DNA of 6,258 nt from Anaerolineae bacterium (GCA_016927095.1 JAFGNI010000313.1:1-6258), one strand, 5' to 3'. Positions 1-6,258 are shown, counted from the stretch's first letter. Program-made: numbers and translations. The notes: generated from the sequence alone by a model not told the origin.

Positions 1-7
1 ACGATCA

Positions 8-712
8 CTAGTTCAGGATCTGGCCGTCCTTCAGCTGCAGGATCACATCCACGTAGTCATCCACCAGCGGGTCGTGCGAGGCCACTAACATCGTGATGTG
101 CTCTTCCTTGACGATGCGCTGGAATAGCCCCAGGATCTCACGCGCCGTCTCACTATCCAGCTCGCCGGTCGGCTCGTCTGCCAGCAACAGGAGCGGCTGG
201 TTGGCCAGAGCGCGGGCAATAGCCACCCGCTGCTGCTGGCCACCCGACAACTCGTACGGGCGATGGTCGGCCCACTTACGAAGCCCAACGAGGTCCAGGC
301 AGTAGTCGGTCCGTTGATGCCGCTTCCGCGCACCGACGCCCTTGATACGCAGCATCAACTCGACGTTCTCGTAGGCTGACAGTGTGGGCAGCAGCCCAAA
401 GGACTGGAAGACGAAGCCCAGCTGCTCGCGCCGCCACTGTGTCAACTGACGGTCGTTCAGTCCCGCCAGATCGTAGCCCAGTACGCGCGCAGCGCCCGAA
501 GTCGGCCGGTCCAGACCGCTCAGACAGTTAAGCAGCGTCGTCTTGCCGCTGCCGGAGCGCCCCTTGAGCGCGATGAAGTTGCCCGGCTGGATCTGCAGGT
601 TGATGCCGCGCAGCGCTGGGACCTCGATGTTGTTCCCAATCTTGTAGATGCGCCAGAGATCCTCTGTCTCAATCGCGTAGTCGAAATCTGCTATGTCGAG
701 ACGCATTGCCAT
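8..712 (-). CDS. ABC transporter ATP-binding protein (MacB/LolD class), single domain
   Basis: Predicted 234-aa cytoplasmic ATPase of normal length for the class that powers FtsX-type permeases. It shows Walker A GRSGSGKTT (51-59), Q-loop Gln103 in LGFVFQSFGLLPTL, signature LSGGQQQRVA (155-164), Walker B LLLLADEP with catalytic Glu180, D-loop GELD (183-186) and switch His213, so it should hydrolyse ATP. Its Q-loop region is the common short form, two residues shorter than in the ATPase just upstream. The start is ATG 712, 4 nt past the upstream TAG, with GAGGAG 7 nt ahead inside the end of the upstream gene; this suggests translational coupling. ATG 727 (adds MRSRR) and ATG 704-706 are alternatives. 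The gene ends in tandem stops, TAG at 8-10 and TGA at 5-7. It is a diverged paralogue of its neighbour and lacks the AbrB-like tail. It may pair with it on the single permease, or serve another permease beyond the left edge. Confidence 0.93.
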   Translation of the reverse strand: MAMRLDIADFDYAIETEDLWRIYKIGNNIEVPALRGINLQIQPGNFIALKGRSGSGKTTLLNCLSGLDRPTSGAARVLGYDLAGLNDRQLTQWRREQLGFVFQSFGLLPTLSAYENVELMLRIKGVGARKRHQRTDYCLDLVGLRKWADHRPYELSGGQQQRVAIARALANQPLLLLADEPTGELDSETAREILGLFQRIVKEEHITMLVASHDPLVDDYVDVILQLKDGQILN

Positions 713-716
713 CCTT

Positions 717-1811
717 CTACTCCTCATCCTTCTTCAGGAGCTGTCCGCGCATCAGGCGATTCACAAGGCCGCTCAAACCACGGGCTTTTCGCGCCTCCTC
801 CAGGCCGCTCGCCAGCTTCTCAGCATCGTGCACGTGGTCCAAATCGACATTGGACGTCGGCAGAACCAGAATGCCGTCCTCCGTCAGCTCCAACCGCGCG
901 CGCCCTTTGATGCCAAATTGCTGCAGATACTCCTTGGGAATCTGCAGTCGACCGGCAGAGTCCAGCACGGTGAGCTCCTCGAAGATCTCGTCGTGCATCT
1001 CATCTTCGTGATACATCGCACCCTCGCCGGGGCGAACCGAGGCCGACCCGTTGAGCTTGGAGCGCACGGTTTCGGTAGCCAGCCGTCCATCTCGAATCGC
1101 CACAACCCTGTGTACATGGCGCGCGATGCTGGGATCGTGGCTCACGATTAACGTCGTCACCCCCAGTTCGCGGTTGAGGTCGTTGAAGAGCTCATAGATC
1201 GTCAGCGCCGTGACCGAGTCCAACTCACCGGTCGGCTCATCGGCCAGCAGGATCTTCGGCCCGTTGGCCAGGGCCACCGCGATGGCCACCCGCTGTTGCT
1301 CACCGCCAGAGAGTTCCGAGAGCTTGTGGCGCGCACGCTCTCCCAAACCGACAAGCCCCAACAGCTCATTGGCGCGCTGGTTGACCCTGCGTCCAGCTTG
1401 CCCAGCCAAGGTCATCGGGAGCTTGACGTTCTCAAAGGCATTCAGGTAGGGAATCAGGTTTCGGGCACCATGCTGCCACACGAAACCGACCTCGACGCGC
1501 CGGTACTGGTTCAGCTCGCTATTGCTGAGCTTGAGCAGGTCCTTGCCGTCGACCCAGGCGCGCCCGGCGGACGGACGGTCAAGCCCTCCCAACACATTCA
1601 TCAGCGTCGACTTACCACTGCCGCTGGCGCCGACGATCCCCAGAAGCTCACCCCGCTGCACCACCAGGTCAAGCCCCTGCAATGCGACGACCTCGAGGTC
1701 GGCGACCTTGTAGATCTTGACGAGGTTATCGCAGATGATGAACGGCTGAGATGCGCCATTTGTCTGGGCATCGGTGGTCGATGTCATCGCTGTCTCTATT
1801 CGTTCTGCCAT
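717..1811 (-). CDS. ABC transporter ATP-binding protein (MacB/LolD class) with C-terminal AbrB/SpoVT-like domain
   Basis: Predicted 364-aa cytoplasmic ATPase. Residues 26-245 are a complete nucleotide-binding domain: Walker [10 protein letters not shown] (61-69), Q-loop Gln113 in [16 protein letters not shown], signature [10 protein letters not shown] (167-176), Walker B ILLADEP with catalytic Glu192, D-loop GELD (195-198) and switch His225. Related single-domain ATPases end near 220-240 residues, so about 120 residues are extra. After an acidic linker, residues 278-317 match the AbrB/SpoVT/MazE swapped-hairpin pattern ([20 protein letters not shown], then a short beta hairpin ending GILVLP), followed by a helical, basic-and-acidic tail to 364. 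I start at ATG 1811, with AAGGGA 6 nt upstream; a TTG at 1826 would add only five residues (MKGRR) that are really the binding-site sequence. It lies 86 nt after the permease and 4 nt before the second ATPase. It should energise the FtsX permease; the role of the extra domain is unknown. Confidence 0.93.
   Translation of the reverse strand: MAERIETAMTSTTDAQTNGASQPFIICDNLVKIYKVADLEVVALQGLDLVVQRGELLGIVGASGSGKSTLMNVLGGLDRPSAGRAWVDGKDLLKLSNSELNQYRRVEVGFVWQHGARNLIPYLNAFENVKLPMTLAGQAGRRVNQRANELLGLVGLGERARHKLSELSGGEQQRVAIAVALANGPKILLADEPTGELDSVTALTIYELFNDLNRELGVTTLIVSHDPSIARHVHRVVAIRDGRLATETVRSKLNGSASVRPGEGAMYHEDEMHDEIFEELTVLDSAGRLQIPKEYLQQFGIKGRARLELTEDGILVLPTSNVDLDHVHDAEKLASGLEEARKARGLSGLVNRLMRGQLLKKDEE
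720..725 (-). promoter_or_regulatory. Ribosome binding site of the second ATPase gene, inside the preceding gene
   Basis: GAGGAG on the minus strand encodes the last two Glu codons of the AbrB-tailed ATPase and lies 7 nt before ATG 712. A ribosome ending on the TAG at 719-717 would be placed to restart at once, so the two ATPases are probably made in linked amounts. Confidence 0.65.
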
Positions 1812-1817
1812 CCTTCT

Positions 1818-1823
1818 TCCCTT
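1818..1823 (-). promoter_or_regulatory. Ribosome binding site of the AbrB-tailed ATPase gene
   Basis: AAGGGA on the minus strand ends 6 nt before the ATG at 1811-1809. It fixes that ATG as the start, because the in-frame TTG at 1826 would lie upstream of and be read through this site. Confidence 0.65.
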
Positions 1824-1824
1824 C

Positions 1825-1852
1825 AAAATACGTCAACACAAGCCCGTGCCAA
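1825..1852 (-). promoter_or_regulatory. Weak promoter-like hexamer pair ahead of the first ATPase gene
   Basis: On the minus strand TTGGCA (1852-1847, five of six matches to TTGACA) is followed after 16 nt by TATTTT (1830-1825, four of six matches to TATAAT). Transcription from here would begin almost at the ribosome binding site, leaving a very short leader. It could let the two ATPase genes be expressed apart from the permease, but the match is modest. Confidence 0.2.
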
Positions 1853-1864
1853 CTAACGTCCTGA

Positions 1865-1888
1865 GGAGGCCTCCGCACATAGGGCCCT
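1865..1888. repeat. Two short perfect palindromes between permease and ATPase genes
   Basis: GGAGGCCTCC (1865-1874) and AGGGCCCT (1881-1888) lie 6 nt apart in the 86-nt gap. Both are loopless palindromes with no following T-run on the minus strand, so they do not look like an intrinsic terminator. They could be a protein-binding site or simply chance in GC-rich DNA. Confidence 0.3.
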
Positions 1889-1897
1889 GCCTGTAGT

Positions 1898-4789
1898 CTA
1901 CGCGGTCTCCCCCAGCTTCACAGCCTCAAAGATTCGCATACGACGCAACATCACGATCAAAGCCGCGAAAGCCACAACAAAGAGCAAACCAAAAAGCGCA
2001 TAGATGCGGAAGATCGCGGACCAGGCGATATCCACGACGTAGGGCGGAATCCTCGAGACCTCGTCGGCGCCTATCTGGAGGAATGGGATGAAGAAAGCGC
2101 TCACCCATCCACCCAACAATGTCCCCAACCCACCGCCCATCAGAATCAACAGCGCCAATTCCCACCCAAGAAACGACGCCATCTGCCTCGACGACAGGCC
2201 CACAGCCCGCAAAACGCCGAACTCAATAAAGCGCCGACGGAAGGAGAAAAGGGCGTAAAGCAGAAATCCCATCACCGTCAGTATGGCGGCAGCCCCGAAA
2301 CCCACGGAGAGCAGGCCGAAAAGGCCCTGCCGCTCCGGCGCTTCCTGCTCCTCGGCCATTGTGAGCTTCGGCGCAGTCCAGTCCGACACAGTCAGGTCCA
2401 GATCCTCATCCACCAGCCCTTGGACATCCGCCGCACTGGACAGGCTCATCCAGACGTTGTAGGGGAACTGCTGGCCCGCTTGCTCATGGAAGTAGTCGAG
2501 ATTGCCGATGAAGAGCGGGCCCTCGGATGGGTACCATGTCGGGAAATACCGGAAGGAGCCCACGATGCGCATATCCATCTGTGTGCGCTCCCCATAGGCA
2601 GACACCTGCAGTGGCATCGTATCACCCACGTTGAGGATACTCTCCCGCAGAAAGTCCTCAGCCACCAACACACCATTGCGCTCAAGCGCCAACGCGTTCA
2701 TCAGGGCACCCAAGCTTTGTTGGGCAAAGTCGTTTCGCCAATAACTGATGTTGGATAACGCTGCACGCTCCACACCCAGGTAGACGCCTTCTTGACTACC
2801 AACGCTGACGTTGGCATACGCGGGATATCGTGCCACCCGTGTAGCCGCCTCCACACCGGGCGAATTCAAGTAGTCCGTCACGGGCCGGAAGAGCCAGCGC
2901 GGACCCTCATCGGCGGTTTCGGTATCGCCGTCATCCGATGCCCCGCCGAAGAAACCTGCCAGGCCCGTATCCTGCCCCTCACCACGGTCGAAGAAGCGCA
3001 TGTCGGCGCCGCCCTGGTAGTAGGTCATGTCATACAGATGCTGGTCCAACGTATAAGCCAGCGATGCCGTGAAAGCCGAGAGACTCAAGGTCAAGACGAG
3101 CAAGATCAGCGGCGTGCTGTAGGAGCCCGGCGTACGTGCTAGATGCCGTGCCGCCATCAGCAGCCCTACCGACTTGGTGCGTGCCGCAATCCAGGCCACC
3201 GCGGACATGATCAGCGGCATCAGCCGCAGGAAAAAAAGCGTCAGGGCAAAGATACCAAGCGCCGGCACCAGAAAGAGGAGAGGGTTCTCGAAGGGAGACC
3301 CGCCGAAATTCTCCTCCAAAACGACAACACTTCCTTGGTTGCGCAGCAGATAAGCACCATAACCAGCAGGAATGAACAGGAGCACATCCAGCCAGGCCCG
3401 CTGCCACCAGGGCTTCTTCAGGATACGCGCCTGCTCACGTTTGTAGGAGACAATGGTGTGTCCAGCCGCGCCCAGCGTAGGCACAACCTGCGCCACCAGG
3501 CCAACGGCTACCGCCACCATCCCAAAGCGCAACGTATTCATTGTAACCGTCACCCGCAGCGCGTCCACTTCGGCGGCGAAGTCGAGAAAGCTGCGCGTTC
3601 GGCCAATCAGCTGCGCGATCGCCATGCCGGCGGGTGAGCTAATCGCCAGCGCAACAGCTCCAAGCAAAAGGCTCTCCAGCGCCGCGATCCCGACCATCTG
3701 GAGGGCCATAGCACCACGACTCCGCAACACGGCAACCTCATTGCGACGGCGCTCGGTCGACAGCCCGGCAGTCAGGGTGATGAAGGCCAGCAGCAACCCC
3801 AGAATCGGAATGCTGAAAGCATAGAGCAGAATCGTCAAGAGATTCGCTGAGCGTCGATAGTCAACCAGTGCATTAAGGGGCGACTCCCCGAGCGTCGTGT
3901 CGGTGAGCAAACTAGCAGCATGCTGCTCCACGGCCAACGTCCGGCGTATAAGGCCACCAGCATCCGTGTGGGTGATCTCCTGCCCGTCCATAATTAGATA
4001 CCAGGCAGCTGTGTAGACCTCACCATCCATCTGTGCGCCCACATAGCCCTGGAAGCTCTCCTCGGGCACAAGAAGCCGTTCCCTAAAAGCGGAGGGACGG
4101 AAGAACCAGAATGCCTCATCCGGGTCTTTGGGCGTCCACACGCCCGCGATGCGCACCGGGAACTGCAGGTTCTTGATGAAGCCCTCATCACTACGAATAC
4201 GCAGATAGGCGACATATCCCTCACCGACTTGAGCGCCGATCTCGGTGGCCAGCTCCTCGTGAATCATCACCTCAAGCGCCGCACCAGCCTCAGGTGACAC
4301 AGGCTCAGGGAATTGACCCTCTAGCATCGTCACATGATCGCTGAGATCACTGATGAAAGAGAAGCCGGCCCACACCAGAGGTGAGACGATGTTATCGAAG
4401 TTGGTGGTGTCGCCGGCAAAGATACCGTACGGGTCGGTTGTCGCGTAACGAACGACCAACTGCTCCGGCAGCCCAAAGGCTAAGCTGGCCTCATTCGACA
4501 GATACGCATCGACCGCCGCCACCTCCTCCCAGTCCTTGGAACCGTAGATACTGCCGTCATAACGGAACAGAAAGGGAAAAGGGGGCGCGACGCCGTCTAG
4601 TGCACCCTCAGGCGCGATACTTCTGAGGAAGACGCGATGGTAGACGGCATCGGCGTAGATCGGGATGCTCATCATTAGACCGATGGCAACCACCAGCCCC
4701 AGCGTGGTCGCGATGACCAGCCAGGGCTGTGAGGTTAGCCGCTTTACGACAATAACGATGATTGCCCGAAAGCGATTGAGGAAGCCCAT
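1898..4789 (-). CDS. FtsX/MacB-family ABC transporter permease with duplicated FtsX domain, 10 predicted TM segments
   Basis: Predicted 963-aa inner-membrane permease. Hydrophobic segments lie near residues 22-47, 317-340, 364-388, 419-441, 465-483, 503-522, 558-580, 823-850, 875-898 and 924-948. Two large extracytoplasmic domains are implied, 48-316 after TM1 and 581-822 after TM7. The basic loop SYKREQARILKK (448-459) fits a cytoplasmic side. Each half has the FtsX coupling motif after its long external domain: ERRRNEVAVLRSRGA (346-360) and RRRFIEFGVLRAVGL (851-865), where the ATPase docks. The length suits a duplicated FtsX permease rather than a four-TM MacB, and no ATPase domain is fused, so ATP hydrolysis must come from the separate downstream ATPases. 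The start is uncertain by two codons: ATG at 4789 is preferred over TTG at 4795, and neither has a clear Shine-Dalgarno site. An in-frame stop at 4826-4828 excludes longer starts. Export of a drug, peptide or lipid is possible; no substrate can be assigned. Confidence 0.92.
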   Translation of the reverse strand: MGFLNRFRAIIVIVVKRLTSQPWLVIATTLGLVVAIGLMMSIPIYADAVYHRVFLRSIAPEGALDGVAPPFPFLFRYDGSIYGSKDWEEVAAVDAYLSNEASLAFGLPEQLVVRYATTDPYGIFAGDTTNFDNIVSPLVWAGFSFISDLSDHVTMLEGQFPEPVSPEAGAALEVMIHEELATEIGAQVGEGYVAYLRIRSDEGFIKNLQFPVRIAGVWTPKDPDEAFWFFRPSAFRERLLVPEESFQGYVGAQMDGEVYTAAWYLIMDGQEITHTDAGGLIRRTLAVEQHAASLLTDTTLGESPLNALVDYRRSANLLTILLYAFSIPILGLLLAFITLTAGLSTERRRNEVAVLRSRGAMALQMVGIAALESLLLGAVALAISSPAGMAIAQLIGRTRSFLDFAAEVDALRVTVTMNTLRFGMVAVAVGLVAQVVPTLGAAGHTIVSYKREQARILKKPWWQRAWLDVLLFIPAGYGAYLLRNQGSVVVLEENFGGSPFENPLLFLVPALGIFALTLFFLRLMPLIMSAVAWIAARTKSVGLLMAARHLARTPGSYSTPLILLVLTLSLSAFTASLAYTLDQHLYDMTYYQGGADMRFFDRGEGQDTGLAGFFGGASDDGDTETADEGPRWLFRPVTDYLNSPGVEAATRVARYPAYANVSVGSQEGVYLGVERAALSNISYWRNDFAQQSLGALMNALALERNGVLVAEDFLRESILNVGDTMPLQVSAYGERTQMDMRIVGSFRYFPTWYPSEGPLFIGNLDYFHEQAGQQFPYNVWMSLSSAADVQGLVDEDLDLTVSDWTAPKLTMAEEQEAPERQGLFGLLSVGFGAAAILTVMGFLLYALFSFRRRFIEFGVLRAVGLSSRQMASFLGWELALLILMGGGLGTLLGGWVSAFFIPFLQIGADEVSRIPPYVVDIAWSAIFRIYALFGLLFVVAFAALIVMLRRMRIFEAVKLGETA

Positions 4790-4814
4790 GCCCAAGGCGC
4801 CCCAGGAGTATGGC

Positions 4815-6173
4815 CTACGGGGCCATCACCGTCTGACCATCTTCGAGCCCCTCCAGAATCTCAAGCCGGTCGTCCGATCGGATGCCAACGCGGACGTCCA
4901 CCCGGCGTTGTGCACCCGCTTCCTGAACAACCACGAAGGAGCGGCCCTCAAAGGTGCGCACAGCCTGAGGTGGTAGCCACAGCGTATCCTGAACGCGCTC
5001 CAGCTCCGCCGTGAGGCGCAGACGGTCACCGATCTCCCAGCCTTCCTCCACAGGATCGATCCCGTCAAGGGTAATGCGTGTCGTCGGATCCTCATCATCG
5101 ACGTTTTCCGTCAGCGAACCGCCGCTGTACGGGTAGGGCAGACGACGAATCACACCCGTGTATTCCTCGCCCGGTCGGTTCACAAACTCAGCCACGACCG
5201 GCATGCCCTCACTCAACTCGCCCATCTCGCTATCCTGAAGCTCGGCGCTGATCTCCAACTCCGTGGGATCGGCCAAGACCATCATCGGGGCGTAGCCCTG
5301 AACCTGTCGCCCTTCTATGAGACTGATCTGCAGAACGGTACCCGTGAAGGGCGCGACAATGCGCGCATCATTGAGCTGATCGGTCAAGCGATTCAGAGCC
5401 AGTACCGTGCGGGTCACATCAAGACCCGTCTGGATCTCGGCCAACCCCAGCTCAGCGAGGTCAAGGTCCATTTCGGCTAGCTCGATCTCGTAGGAATTCC
5501 GCTGTCGCGCCAGCTCAGCTTCCTGGTACTGCGCCTCAGCGAGCTCAACATCCCACTGCGCATCGCGCACACCTGCGGCGTAACGGTCGCGGACCTCTTC
5601 TTTCTCCCAGTCGCGATCCAGGGACTTGTTATACTCATCCTGGGCCTCGGCCAGCCGCATGCGCGCGCGCTCCAGGTTGATTCGCGCGTTCACCATCTGG
5701 GACGGGCTCAGACCCGCCTGTAGCCTCGCCACTTGCAGCTCGGCCGCGCGGACATTGTTCTGAGCTTGGGTGACGCGCCGCTCGTAGTCCAGCTGGACCG
5801 ACTGTAGCTCAGCTTCCTGCTGGGTGATCTGGTTTTTGAGATCGGTCACCTCCAGCTCTGCCAACAGGTCGCCTTCCTGCACCTCATCGTTACGACCAAC
5901 GTAGACCTCCTCGACGTATCCGTTGGTCTTGAAGAACAGTTCTTCTTCAAGCACGGGCGCCACCCGTCCCGAGAACTGCAGCAACCTCACAACCTCGCCG
6001 CGTTGCACTTGGTACGTGGGGTTCGACGGGACAATCGAAGTCGGAATAGGCGTGGGCGTCGCCTCAGCGTCCCTACCACCGCCGGTCGAGCCAGTGGCAC
6101 AAGCGCCAAGCCCGAGCATCATGCCAATCATGACCATAAGCAAAGCCGGAATCTTAGGTCTTCGACGAATCAT
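4815..6173 (-). CDS. HlyD/MacA-like periplasmic-adaptor-type lipoprotein of an ABC efflux system
   Basis: Predicted 452-aa membrane-fusion (adaptor) protein. Residues 1-25 form a lipoprotein signal: basic MIRRRPK, a hydrophobic core, and lipobox LGAC with the acylated Cys at 25. A flexible Gly and Thr-Pro linker (ATPTPIPTS, 38-46) follows. Residues 55-111 are the first half of a lipoyl-like domain (GYVEEVYVGRNDEVQEGDLL). Residues 112-268 are almost wholly helical, Glu/Ala/Gln/Arg-rich and heptad-like, the expected coiled-coil hairpin. The second lipoyl half starts at RIVAPFTGTV (271-280), and a beta-barrel and membrane-proximal domain run to 452. I chose the ATG at 6173 because AGGAGGA lies 9 nt upstream; a longer in-frame TTG start at 6218 would put 15 residues ahead of the signal peptide. 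It is the first gene of the operon and is followed 25 nt later by the permease. By family it links to the permease; substrate unknown. MacA-like or RND-type adaptor cannot be separated by sequence alone, but the neighbours favour the ABC type. Confidence 0.9.
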   Translation of the reverse strand: MIRRRPKIPALLMVMIGMMLGLGACATGSTGGGRDAEATPTPIPTSIVPSNPTYQVQRGEVVRLLQFSGRVAPVLEEELFFKTNGYVEEVYVGRNDEVQEGDLLAELEVTDLKNQITQQEAELQSVQLDYERRVTQAQNNVRAAELQVARLQAGLSPSQMVNARINLERARMRLAEAQDEYNKSLDRDWEKEEVRDRYAAGVRDAQWDVELAEAQYQEAELARQRNSYEIELAEMDLDLAELGLAEIQTGLDVTRTVLALNRLTDQLNDARIVAPFTGTVLQISLIEGRQVQGYAPMMVLADPTELEISAELQDSEMGELSEGMPVVAEFVNRPGEEYTGVIRRLPYPYSGGSLTENVDDEDPTTRITLDGIDPVEEGWEIGDRLRLTAELERVQDTLWLPPQAVRTFEGRSFVVVQEAGAQRRVDVRVGIRSDDRLEILEGLEDGQTVMAP

Positions 6174-6182
6174 GTAAACGAA

Positions 6183-6189
6183 TCCTCCT
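6183..6189 (-). promoter_or_regulatory. Shine-Dalgarno site of the adaptor gene
   Basis: On the minus strand AGGAGGA stands 9 nt ahead of the ATG at 6171-6173. It is the strongest ribosome binding site in the window and decides for this ATG over the upstream in-frame TTG at 6218, since the site lies inside what the longer frame would translate. Confidence 0.8.
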
Positions 6190-6212
6190 GCAAGTGTGGG
6201 TCCATCCCCAAG

Positions 6213-6246
6213 CTTCAACTATACCACGAAGCCGTGCGGGTTGAAG
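6213..6246 (-). promoter_or_regulatory. Possible operon promoter -10 box within a 7-bp inverted repeat
   Basis: On the minus strand CTTCAAC (6246-6240) and GTTGAAG (6219-6213) are perfect inverted copies with a 20-nt spacer. The -10-like TATAGT (6223-6218) overlaps the proximal arm, and TTCAAC, a poor -35 match, lies 16 nt upstream of it. A small inner stem CACG/CGTG (6225-6228 and 6233-6236) sits in the spacer. This could be the operon promoter with an overlapping operator, about 45 nt ahead of the first start codon. The -35 is weak and a 7-bp repeat can occur by chance, so this stays tentative. Confidence 0.35.
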
Positions 6247-6258
6247 TGACATATCTCC

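Noticed and set aside
693..1151. Plus-strand open frame of 152 codons opposite the end of the AbrB-tailed ATPase, with a leucine-rich start
   Set aside because: It is antisense to strongly supported coding sequence, shows no domain or motif, and has no sensible start context. The run of leucines is the complement of Lys/Glu-rich codons.
1296..1856. Plus-strand open frame of 186 codons
   Set aside because: It lies wholly opposite the conserved ATPase motifs, and its predicted protein has no recognisable fold. Long antisense frames are common in GC-rich genes.
1865..1888. Intrinsic terminator between permease and ATPase genes
   Set aside because: The palindromes have no loop, and no T-run follows on the minus strand.
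3143..3637. Plus-strand open frame of 164 codons opposite the permease
   Set aside because: Its composition (Gln, His and Arg-rich) is typical of a reversed membrane-protein frame, and no motif or neighbour supports it.
1898..6173. Lipoprotein-release (LolCDE) system
   Set aside because: LolC/E are four-TM proteins without a HlyD-like adaptor partner, whereas this permease has ten predicted segments, two external domains and an adaptor gene beside it.
6174..6218. Longer adaptor start at TTG 6218
   Set aside because: It would place 15 polar residues ahead of a clean lipoprotein signal and would translate through the strong AGGAGGA site that serves ATG 6173.
1..6258. RNA genes, CRISPR arrays, transposon ends or frameshifted genes
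   Set aside because: The four genes fill nearly the whole window with intact frames. I saw no tRNA-like cloverleaf, regularly spaced repeats, transposase motifs or broken family domains.

Overview
The window holds one transport operon, all on the minus strand and read from the right edge to the left. Four genes follow one another in transcription order: a lipoprotein-type HlyD/MacA-like adaptor (6173 to 4815), a large FtsX/MacB-family ABC permease with ten predicted membrane segments (4789 to 1898), an ABC ATPase carrying an AbrB/SpoVT-like C-terminal extension (1811 to 717), and a second, plain ABC ATPase (712 to 8). I see no RNA gene, CRISPR array, insertion sequence or integration scar. 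The plus-strand open frames are antisense shadows of these four genes.

The likely source is a bacterium of the Chloroflexota (Anaerolineae/Caldilineae type). This is inferred from style, not proven. The adaptor has a lipobox followed by a Thr-Pro-rich linker (ATPTPIPTS), the DNA is GC-rich, one ATPase has a Q-loop of the WQ...RNLIPYL type, and the operon has a MacAB-like layout with no outer-membrane channel gene in view. No taxonomic marker is present.

Layout: 6174-6258 is the leader, with a possible -10 (TATAGT) inside a 7-bp inverted repeat and a strong Shine-Dalgarno site for the adaptor. Only 25 nt separate the adaptor stop from the permease ATG, and that gap has no clear ribosome binding site. 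An 86-nt gap (1812-1897) separates the permease from the first ATPase and holds two short palindromes and a weak promoter-like pair. The two ATPases are 4 nt apart and probably translationally coupled. The last gene ends in tandem stops (TAG TGA) at the left edge.

Working model: the adaptor is anchored outside the cytoplasmic membrane and passes substrate from, or couples to, the permease, whose two FtsX-type coupling helices receive force from the ATPases. Both ATPases keep every catalytic motif, but their Q-loops differ in length, so they could form an asymmetric pair on the two halves of the duplicated permease. The substrate cannot be read from the sequence. The most unusual item is the AbrB-like domain at the end of the first ATPase, which might be a dimerisation module or a DNA-binding link from transporter to transcription.
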